Source of the DNA: Massilia alkalitolerans DSM 17462
GTDB taxonomy: Bacteria; Pseudomonadota; Gammaproteobacteria; Burkholderiales; Burkholderiaceae_D
Direction of reading: 5' to 3'
DNA: 64,000 nt
NCBI RefSeq assembly: GCF_000427785.1
Contig: NZ_ATYR01000033.1
Coordinates: 1-64,000, forward strand
A model generated the notes under the pieces. That model was not told the DNA's origin and did not search any database. It worked only from the letters and a program-made list of their open reading frames with translations. The position numbers and the translations under genes were made by a program. Every line of letters starts with the position of its first letter. The first letter of the stretch is position 1. This document shows positions 8,401 through 15,063 of the stretch, piece by piece.

Positions 8401-9293
8401 TGCCGACGGCTCCGGACGCCGGCATCGACCGGGAGCTCCTGCGGCAGGTCGAGGCGGACGTAGCCCGCGCCCTCGCGGAAGACGTCGGCGACGGCGACCT
8501 GAGCGCGGCCCTGGTGCCGGACGGCGCGGCGCGCGCGACCATCGTCTGCCGCGAGGCGGCGGTGATCTGCGGCCAGCCCTGGGTGATGGAAACCCTGCGC
8601 CAGGCGGCGCCGTCCGCGGTCGCCACCTGGCACGTGGCCGACGGCGGACGCTGCGCGCGCGGCCAGGCCATCGTCGAGATCGCGGGAGCGGCGCGCGGCC
8701 TGTTGACCGCCGAACGCACCTGCCTGAACTTCCTGCAGACCCTGAGCGCGGTGGCGACCAGGACCGCCCAGCACGTGGAGGCCGTGGCCGGCACCGGGGC
8801 GGCGATCCTGGACACGCGCAAGACCATACCCGGCCTGCGCGTGGCCCAGAAGTACGCGGTGCGCTGCGGCGGCGGGCGCAATCACCGCATGGGCCTGTAC
8901 GACGCCATCCTGATCAAGGAAAACCACATCGCGGCCGCCGGCGGACTGGGCGCGGCCTTCGCTGCCGCCCAGCGGCTGGGAGCGGGGGCAAGGTTCATCC
9001 AGGTCGAAGTCGAAACCCTGGACCAGCTCGAGGAAGCCCTGCAGGCCGGCGTGAGCATGGTCCTGCTCGATAATATGTCGACCGCGCAGATCCGGCGTGC
9101 GGTGGCGCTGGCGGCCGGGCGCTGCAGCCTGGAGGTGTCCGGCGGCGTCACCCTCGAGCGCCTGCGCGAGCTGGCCGAGACCGGGGTCGACCGGATCTCG
9201 GTCGGCGCCCTGATCAAGGACATCCGCGCGATCGACTTCTCGATGCGCTTCCAGGCCGCGCCGGTCGAATGCGCCGCCGCGATGCCAGGCTGA
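8400..9293 (+). CDS. nadC: Nicotinate-nucleotide pyrophosphorylase (carboxylating), quinolinate phosphoribosyltransferase
   Basis: A 297-residue NadC that makes nicotinate mononucleotide from quinolinate and PRPP, releasing CO2 and pyrophosphate. Visible family motifs are LTAERTCLNFLQTLSAVAT, DTRKTIPGLR, KYAVRCGGGRNHRMGLYD, ILIKENHI, EVETL and the C-terminal EVSGGV with DRISVGAL. The ATG overlaps the stop of the hydroxylase gene (TGATG), so translation is coupled. Finding nadC inside an aromatic degradation operon rather than next to nadA/nadB is unusual. It may salvage a pyridine dicarboxylate formed by, or related to, the pathway. It could also be the sole genomic nadC. Confidence 0.93.
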   Translation: MPTAPDAGIDRELLRQVEADVARALAEDVGDGDLSAALVPDGAARATIVCREAAVICGQPWVMETLRQAAPSAVATWHVADGGRCARGQAIVEIAGAARGLLTAERTCLNFLQTLSAVATRTAQHVEAVAGTGAAILDTRKTIPGLRVAQKYAVRCGGGRNHRMGLYDAILIKENHIAAAGGLGAAFAAAQRLGAGARFIQVEVETLDQLEEALQAGVSMVLLDNMSTAQIRRAVALAAGRCSLEVSGGVTLERLRELAETGVDRISVGALIKDIRAIDFSMRFQAAPVECAAAMPG

Positions 9294-9301
9294 GCCCCGG
9301 C

Positions 9302-10441
9302 ATGACGCTGCCCGCCGTGGTCGCGCTGATGGTGCTGGCGCATACCGCCTTCGCCGGCGGGCGGGTCGCGCTGAGCCTCTCGGCGATCCGGCTCGGCGCC
9401 ACGCCGCTGGAAGTGGGCCTGGTGATCGGCCTGCTGGCGCTGGTGCCGATGCTGCTGTCGGTGCATGCGGGACGCTGGACCGACCGGCGCGGCAGCGTCA
9501 AGCCGACGCTGCTCGCATTGCTGCTGCTGGAAGCCGGCCTGCTGCTGGCGCTGCTGCCTTCGCTCGGCGGCCTGGGCGCCAGCGCGGTCCTGCTCGGCAG
9601 CGGATTCATGCTGGTGCACGTGGCGCTGCACCATGCGATCCTGGCGGGTGGGCCGCCGGAACAGCATACGCGCGCCTACTCGATGCTGGCGCTCGGCAAC
9701 TCCGTTTCGAGCATCGCCGGCCCGGTCATGGCCGGCTTCCTGCTCGACCTGGCGGGCGGCGCCTGGACCTTCGTCGCGCTGGCCGCCTTGCCCTTGCTGG
9801 CCCTGCTGGCACTGTCCAGGATGGGCGCCGGCACGGGCGGCGTGCCCGGGCCGGACCCGCGGCAGGGCAGGGCATCGGTCATGGACTTGCTGCGCCATGC
9901 GCCGCTGCGCGCTGTGCTGGTGGTGAGCGCGCTGCTGTCGATGGGCTGGGACCTGTTCAGCTTCATGATGCCGCTGCACGGCAGTGCGCTCGGCCTGTCC
10001 GCCTCGCGCATCGGACTGGTGATGGGGGCCTTCGGCGCCGGCACCTTCGTGGTGCGCATCTTCGTGCCGCTGCTGGCGCGCCGCTGGTCGGCGTGGCAGG
10101 TGCTGGGCGGCGCGCTGGGCCTGGCGGCTGCGGCCTACCTGGCCTTGCCGCTGGGACGCGGCTTGCCGTGGCTGCTGGCATGCGCCTTCGTGCTGGGCCT
10201 GGCGCTGGGCTGCGCGCTGCCGATGATCATGAGCGCCATCGGCCAGGCTGCGCCGCCGGGACGCGGCGGCGAGGCGATCGGGATCCGCTCGATGCTGGCC
10301 AATGCCAGCCAGACCATCCTGCCGGTGAGCGTCGGGGCGCTCGGTTCCGCGGGCGGCACCCAGGTGGTGTTCTGGGTGCTGGGCGCCGCGCTCGCCGCCG
10401 GCATGCTGTTCGCCAGGGCGCAGCAGCCGGCGCGCGGCTAG
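9302..10441 (+). CDS. MFS transporter
   Basis: A 379-residue major facilitator with about 12 hydrophobic segments and the loop 2-3 motif AGRWTDRRGSVKP (the MFS motif A region) near residue 58. It begins 8 bases after nadC; the start could also be the in-frame ATG at 9269, which would overlap nadC. As the last gene of the rightward aromatic operon it may import the aromatic substrate or export a by-product. The direction cannot be told from sequence. Its stop overlaps the stop of the convergent small membrane gene by 4 bases. Confidence 0.85.
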   Translation: MTLPAVVALMVLAHTAFAGGRVALSLSAIRLGATPLEVGLVIGLLALVPMLLSVHAGRWTDRRGSVKPTLLALLLLEAGLLLALLPSLGGLGASAVLLGSGFMLVHVALHHAILAGGPPEQHTRAYSMLALGNSVSSIAGPVMAGFLLDLAGGAWTFVALAALPLLALLALSRMGAGTGGVPGPDPRQGRASVMDLLRHAPLRAVLVVSALLSMGWDLFSFMMPLHGSALGLSASRIGLVMGAFGAGTFVVRIFVPLLARRWSAWQVLGGALGLAAAAYLALPLGRGLPWLLACAFVLGLALGCALPMIMSAIGQAAPPGRGGEAIGIRSMLANASQTILPVSVGALGSAGGTQVVFWVLGAALAAGMLFARAQQPARG

Positions 10442-10638
10442 CGCGGCTTGCCTCCCGTGAACCGGTCCTTGAGCATGACCAGCAGGGTCAGCAGGCAGGC
10501 GAACACCGGCGGGCCCCAGTCGTAGATGCGCAGCGGGCGCGAGCCCATGGTGGTGGAGAAGGCCATGACGACCAGGGTCCAGATCGATGCCGTGGCGATC
10601 ACGACGAGGGCATCCTTGAGTCTTGCGGCTTGGTGCAT
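10438..10638 (-). CDS. Small two-helix membrane protein, function unknown
   Basis: A 66-residue protein with two predicted membrane helices (about residues 10-28 and 43-57) joined by a short loop containing RPLRIYDWGPP. The start is the ATG at 10638; a longer reading frame exists upstream but overlaps the neighbouring gene. It lies 11 bases after the DoxX-like gene on the same strand and is probably co-transcribed. I do not recognise a family. Confidence 0.6.
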   Translation of the reverse strand: MHQAARLKDALVVIATASIWTLVVMAFSTTMGSRPLRIYDWGPPVFACLLTLLVMLKDRFTGGKPR

Positions 10639-10649
10639 GAGTCGGTCCT

Positions 10650-11102
10650 TTACAGGTTGGGTTTTACTTGTTTCGACCAGGGGAAGGCCGGCTTCGCCTT
10701 CACGCGGAACAGTTCGGCGTAGCTTCTGCCGTAGGCCAGAATGAGCAGGCCGCACAGCAGGAGTTCCTGCGTGCCCGTGAACAGCTGGCGCGGGTGGGGC
10801 GAGACGAACAGGTTCAGGTAGGCGATCTGGAAGGCGATGCCGGCCATGACCGCCAGCGCCAGCGGCGTCAGGACATTAAACAGCAACATCGACCCCAGCA
10901 CGATCTCCAGGTATTTGATGAAGGGGTAGAAGCCGATGTCGTTCATCGCGGCGAGGTAGGGGCCGACCGCGCCAGCCTTGCTGAAATCGGGGATGACGCC
11001 GAACACGGCGTAGTTGATTCCGGATTTGAGGAAGTGGATCGCGTAGTAGAAGCGCAGCCACATCACCAGGTATTTCCACGGGCCTTTTTCGGCATCGATC
11101 AT
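10650..11102 (-). CDS. DoxX-like integral membrane protein
   Basis: A 150-residue protein with about four membrane segments. The early LRFYYAIHFLKSGINY and the later EIVLGSMLLFNVLTPLAL resemble the DoxX/SURF4-like group, whose members are poorly characterised and often linked to redox or thiosulfate metabolism. The start at 11102 is chosen for its ribosome site GGAGACAAG. An upstream in-frame extension to 11237 lacks one. It forms a two-gene operon with the small membrane protein. The 314 bases between this gene and dedA hold only its leader and the dedA terminator. Confidence 0.65.
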   Translation of the reverse strand: MIDAEKGPWKYLVMWLRFYYAIHFLKSGINYAVFGVIPDFSKAGAVGPYLAAMNDIGFYPFIKYLEIVLGSMLLFNVLTPLALAVMAGIAFQIAYLNLFVSPHPRQLFTGTQELLLCGLLILAYGRSYAELFRVKAKPAFPWSKQVKPNL

Positions 11103-11341
11103 CTTGTCTCCATTGGTGTTATCGTTGTGAAGCGGAACGGCCAATGTAGAGTGCCGGTATGGACGGAGCAATCGCCATTCCTGCAATCCTGATATGCACA
11201 TCGCGATCCGTAAAATGTAACTAACCCACGAATACATCGCGCGAACAACATTCCTTCGGCGCCAACAACTACGGCGAGATTAACACTGCATCAGCCAGGC
11301 AATCAGCGAGAGGGGGAGATCACCGTCAGAATTTCACGGCT

Positions 11342-11389
11342 AAAAAAAACCACCCCATGGCCGGCAGGTGGCCGGGCATGGGGCGGTGG
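11342..11389 (-). terminator. Rho-independent terminator downstream of dedA
   Basis: On the minus strand an imperfect GC-rich stem (core CCCCATG / CATGGGG) is followed by eight T. It lies about 28 bases past the DedA stop. Nothing else is apparent in 11103-11341. Confidence 0.8.
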
Positions 11390-11416
11390 AGATATGCGGC
11401 GCCGGGAGGCGCTCTG

Positions 11417-12073
11417 TCAGCCCTGAGGGCCGACCGCGCGCTTGCTGCGATAGCGCTCCTGCATCCAGGCCAGGATGCCCGGCACCAGCGACAGCACGAT
11501 GATGCCCATGATGACCGCGGTCAGGTTGTCGTTGACCCATTTGATGTTGCCGAAGGCATAACCGGCCACGGTCAGCGACACGACCCACAGGGTGCCGCCC
11601 GACACGTTGTAGGCCAGGAAGGTCCGGTAGCGCATGCTGCCCAGCGCAGCGACGAAGGGCGCCAGGGTGCGCACGATCGGGACGTAGCGCGCCAGCACGA
11701 TGGTCTTCGGGCCGTGGCGCTCGAAGAAGCGCTCGGTATGGGCGATGTGTTCGGGCTTGATGAAGCGCAGCCGGTAGCCGTTCCTCACGCGATCGCGGAA
11801 CACGGTGCCGATCGCGAAGTTGACGATGTCGCCGAGCACCGCCGCGACGATCAAGAGCGGGATCAGCACCGGCAGCGAGAGCATGCCTTTCGCGGCCAGC
11901 GCGCCGGTCACGAACAGGAGCGAGTCGCCCGGCAGGAAGGGCATCACGACCACGCCCGTCTCGACGAAGATGACCGCGAACAGCAGCACATAGACGAGCA
12001 TCTGGTATTCGGCCGCGAGCACGGCGAGATGGCGGTCAAGGTGGAGGAACCAGTCGAGCAGGGTAGTCAGCAT
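11417..12073 (-). CDS. DedA family membrane protein
   Basis: A 218-residue member of the DedA/VTT family of inner-membrane proteins, some of which act in lipid-carrier recycling and membrane homeostasis. It has the typical acidic re-entrant stretch (FVETGVVVMPFLPGDSLLF near residue 35) and the Arg/Gly signature FFERHGPKTIVLARYVPIVR near residue 115. The start at 12073 (MLTTLLDWF) begins the conserved part; the longer frame to 12205 would run into the divergent pfk promoter. It has its own terminator and is probably monocistronic. Confidence 0.9.
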   Translation of the reverse strand: MLTTLLDWFLHLDRHLAVLAAEYQMLVYVLLFAVIFVETGVVVMPFLPGDSLLFVTGALAAKGMLSLPVLIPLLIVAAVLGDIVNFAIGTVFRDRVRNGYRLRFIKPEHIAHTERFFERHGPKTIVLARYVPIVRTLAPFVAALGSMRYRTFLAYNVSGGTLWVVSLTVAGYAFGNIKWVNDNLTAVIMGIIVLSLVPGILAWMQERYRSKRAVGPQG

Positions 12074-12216
12074 GTCGTATGTGTTTGGATGGCGTGGGCG
12101 GCATTGTACCTCTGCCGCGGTGACCTGCCCACCACGGCTGTGCGAATCCGCCACGAACGGCGCACCGTTCGCGCCGGCGCGCATGCTATAGTCGGCAGCA
12201 CCCACAGGAGGCGCCC

Positions 12217-13335
12217 ATGGAAACCCGCATCCAGCGCATTGCCGTCGTCACCGGGGGCGGCGACGCCCCGGGCCTGAACGCCGTGATCCGGGCGGTGGTG
12301 CTCGCATCCAGCCGGCACGGCTGGGAATGCTGGGGCATCCGCGACGGCTTCAACGGCCTGCTCGCGCCCGCCGGCTGCCTGGGCGAGCCGGTCATGCGCC
12401 TGTCGCCCGACGCCGTGCACGGCATCGCGCACCTCGGCGGCACCATCCTCGGCAGCACCAACCGCGGCAACCCGCTGCGCTACCCGGTTCAGGGCGCGGC
12501 CGGCCTGGAGGAACACGACCGCAGCGCCGAGCTGGTCGGCCTGTGCCGGGCGCGCGGCTTCGACGCGCTGGTGATGGTCGGCGGCGACAGTTCGATGGAA
12601 ATCGCCGCCTGCCTGCAGCGCCAGGGCTTGCCGGTGGTCGGCGTGCCCAAGACCATCGACAACGACCTCGACGCTACCAACCAGACCTTCGGCTTCGATA
12701 CGGCGGCCGGCTTCGCCACCGAATGCATCGACCGTCTGCACACCACCGCCGACAGCCAGCACCGCGTGATGGTGGTCGAGGTCATGGGACGCTACGCCGG
12801 CTGGATCGCGCTCCAGGCCGGCATGGCCGGGGGCGCCCATGTGATCCTGCTCCCCGAGATCCCCTTCGACCTCGACGTGGTGGCCGAGGCCATCGGGCGG
12901 CGCGACGCCGCCGGCCGGCGCCATGCGATCGTGGTGGCCGCCGAGGGCGCGCAGCCGCTCGGCGGCGAGCGCGCCCGGCTGGCGCCCGCGGGCGGCGGGC
13001 ATGCCGAGCGCCTGGGCGGCATCGGGGCCTGGGTCGAAGCGCAGCTGGCGCGGCGCACCGGCAAGGAATGCCGCAGCGTGGTGCTGGGCCACCTGCTGCG
13101 CGGCGGCAGCCCGTCGGCTTTCGACCGCGTGGTGGCGGCGCGCTTCGGCGCTTGCGCGGTGCGCGCGCTGGCGCGCGGCGAGTCCGGCGTGATGGTGGCG
13201 CTGGGCGGCCAGGAGATCGGCACCGTGCCCCTGGGCGATGTGGCGGGCCGCAGCAAGCGGGTGCCGGTCGACGGCGACATGGTGCGCACGGCGCGCGAGC
13301 TCGGCATCTGCTTTGGCGACCGGACAGTTTGCTAG
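12217..13335 (+). CDS. pfkA: 6-phosphofructokinase with atypical donor-site residues
   Basis: A 372-residue PfkA-family enzyme phosphorylating fructose 6-phosphate. Motifs are GGGDAPGLNAVIR (phosphate donor), GTILGSTNRGNP, GGDSS near residue 127, PKTIDND near 146 (catalytic Asp), VVEVMGRYAGW and the C-terminal GHLLRGGSPSAFDR. Classical ATP enzymes have GGDGS and PGTIDND. Here the Gly at the first site is Ser and the Gly at the second is Lys. Lys there is typical of pyrophosphate-dependent and group III enzymes, but those carry Asp or Glu-Gly at the first site. The phosphoryl donor is therefore uncertain. Ribosome site CAGGAGG. An FNR-type box lies just downstream. Confidence 0.88.
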   Translation: METRIQRIAVVTGGGDAPGLNAVIRAVVLASSRHGWECWGIRDGFNGLLAPAGCLGEPVMRLSPDAVHGIAHLGGTILGSTNRGNPLRYPVQGAAGLEEHDRSAELVGLCRARGFDALVMVGGDSSMEIAACLQRQGLPVVGVPKTIDNDLDATNQTFGFDTAAGFATECIDRLHTTADSQHRVMVVEVMGRYAGWIALQAGMAGGAHVILLPEIPFDLDVVAEAIGRRDAAGRRHAIVVAAEGAQPLGGERARLAPAGGGHAERLGGIGAWVEAQLARRTGKECRSVVLGHLLRGGSPSAFDRVVAARFGACAVRALARGESGVMVALGGQEIGTVPLGDVAGRSKRVPVDGDMVRTARELGICFGDRTVC

Positions 13336-13367
13336 GCTTGCCAAAGCATCAAGACTTCGGTTCGATT

Positions 13368-13381
13368 TTGATTTAAATCAA
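13368..13381 (+). promoter_or_regulatory. FNR/Anr-type box upstream of the stress operon
   Basis: TTGAT-TTAA-ATCAA is a perfect match to the FNR/Anr consensus TTGAT-N4-ATCAA. It lies 67 bases before the universal stress protein start, a suitable distance for activation under oxygen limitation. Confidence 0.8.
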
Positions 13382-13448
13382 AGATTTTTAGCATTCGCGA
13401 GGACAGACTAGTCCTCGACCGTTCCTCCACCCCTGTCTGGAGATTGCC

Positions 13449-13907
13449 ATGTACCGACGTATCCTGGTCCCGACCGACGGGTCGCCCGTTTCCGAAGCGG
13501 CGGTCGATGCCGCCATCGAGTTCGTCCACGGCCGCGAGGACAGCGAGATCGTGGCGCTGTCCGTCGCAGTTCCCGAACCCACCTTCCAGTCGCTCGAAGG
13601 CGCCATGGCCTACGATCCGGGCCTGCAGATGGACGTGCTGCTGGAGCATGCCCAGCGCTATGTCGATGCCGTCGCCGCGCGCTGCGCAAAGGCGGGCTTG
13701 GCCTGCACGGCGCTTACCTGCAGCGCGCTCGACCCCGCCGAGGCGATCGCCGATACCGTCCGCGAACAGCAATGCGACCTGATCGTCATGGGTTCGCACG
13801 GCCGGCGCGGCCTGAGCCGTCTGCTGGCCGGCAGCGTGACCCAGGCCGTGCTCGCAGGCGCGCCGGTGCCGGTCATGGTCTTGCGGCCGGCCGCCGGCGC
13901 CGGCTGA
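13449..13907 (+). CDS. Universal stress protein (single domain)
   Basis: A 152-residue UspA-fold protein. The N-terminal ILVPTDGSPVSEAAVDAA strand-helix and the C-terminal nucleotide-binding pattern G-x2-G-x9-G-S (GSHGRRGLSRLLAGS near residue 117) indicate an ATP-binding Usp. A perfect FNR-type box lies upstream, so it is likely induced at low oxygen. The diguanylate cyclase gene follows after 10 bases and is probably in the same transcript. Confidence 0.93.
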   Translation: MYRRILVPTDGSPVSEAAVDAAIEFVHGREDSEIVALSVAVPEPTFQSLEGAMAYDPGLQMDVLLEHAQRYVDAVAARCAKAGLACTALTCSALDPAEAIADTVREQQCDLIVMGSHGRRGLSRLLAGSVTQAVLAGAPVPVMVLRPAAGAG

Positions 13908-13917
13908 GGGCGGCGTC

Positions 13918-15063
13918 GTGCAGATGGGGAAACAGCGTCCGGCCTCATCTCCATTCCGGGCCGCGCGCCTGACCGGTGAGCTCGCGCCCGACGACGAACG
14001 CGAATTCGGCCTGGCGCTCGACCGCAGCCTGTCCGGCATGCTGCCGGCGCTCGGAGGCTTGTTCGGCCTCGGCGTGCTGCTGTTCAGCGCATGGGACTAC
14101 TGGATCGCTCCCCAGCAGGCCCCCACCACTGCGCTAATCCGGCTGGGCCTGGTCCTGCTTGGCGCCATCGGCTATCGGGACTGGGACGGGCGCATCCCGC
14201 TCGCCTGGCGTTGCGCCCTGGTTTACGTCACCCATGCCGGCGCGATGATCCTCAGCGCCGCCCTGCTGCCCGATGGCCTGTTGCTGGCGCTGCCGGCGAT
14301 CACGGGGGTGATGTTTCCGCTGGCCTTGGTCGAACCGCGCCTGCTTCGCTTGTCTGCGCTGGTCCTGGCGCCGAGCCTGCTATTCCTTGGACTGGCGGCA
14401 GCGCAGTTGCCGGAGCCGGCCTTCGCCAGCAGCGTGCTGGCCTACCTCGTGATGCTCGGCCTGGTGGCGGGGGTGGCGCGCTTCCAGGGACGGCTGGTGC
14501 GCAGGAACTTCCTGGCCGAGCGCGCCCTGCGCCATGCCGCCCGCCACGACAGCCTGTGCGGGGTGCTGGCGCGAGGCTACCTGCTCGAACTTGCCAGCCA
14601 CGATATCACGCTGGCGCGGCGCTACGCCCATCCGCTGGTGATCGCCATGCTCGACATCGATTTTTTCAAGCGCGTCAACGATACCTGGGGCCATCCGGTC
14701 GGCGACGCGCTCCTGCGTGCGGTCAGCCAGGCATGCGCGGACCTGCTGCGGGCCAGCGATTACTTCGGCCGGGTCGGGGGTGAGGAGTTCGTGTGCGTCA
14801 TGCCCGAAACAACGGTCGAGGAAGCCCTCACCTGCGCCGAGCGCATGCGAATGGCCGTCGGCGCGATCCGCCTCGCGATCCCTCGGGGCGAAGTGCGCTG
14901 CACGATCAGCATCGGGGTTGCCGGCCTGACCCCCGGGCATGCCGGTATCGAGGATCTGCTGGCCGATGCCGACGCGGCGCTGTACCGGGCCAAGTCGAAC
15001 GGCCGCGACCGCGTCGAGCTGGCGCGCGAGACCATGCCGGCCTCCGAACCGGGTAAGCCATGA
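13918..15063 (+). CDS. Membrane-anchored diguanylate cyclase (GGDEF)
   Basis: A 381-residue protein that would make c-di-GMP at the membrane. About six hydrophobic segments span residues 40-185. A GGDEF domain then runs from about 205 to 370. The substrate region MLDIDFFKRVNDTWGH, the active-site GGEEF and an RxxD inhibitory site (RASD) upstream of GGEEF are all intact, so it should be active and feedback-inhibited. The start is GTG 13918 or ATG 13924; the sequence does not decide. Its stop overlaps the ATPase start (ATGA), so the two are translationally coupled. Confidence 0.92.
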   Translation: MQMGKQRPASSPFRAARLTGELAPDDEREFGLALDRSLSGMLPALGGLFGLGVLLFSAWDYWIAPQQAPTTALIRLGLVLLGAIGYRDWDGRIPLAWRCALVYVTHAGAMILSAALLPDGLLLALPAITGVMFPLALVEPRLLRLSALVLAPSLLFLGLAAAQLPEPAFASSVLAYLVMLGLVAGVARFQGRLVRRNFLAERALRHAARHDSLCGVLARGYLLELASHDITLARRYAHPLVIAMLDIDFFKRVNDTWGHPVGDALLRAVSQACADLLRASDYFGRVGGEEFVCVMPETTVEEALTCAERMRMAVGAIRLAIPRGEVRCTISIGVAGLTPGHAGIEDLLADADAALYRAKSNGRDRVELARETMPASEPGKP

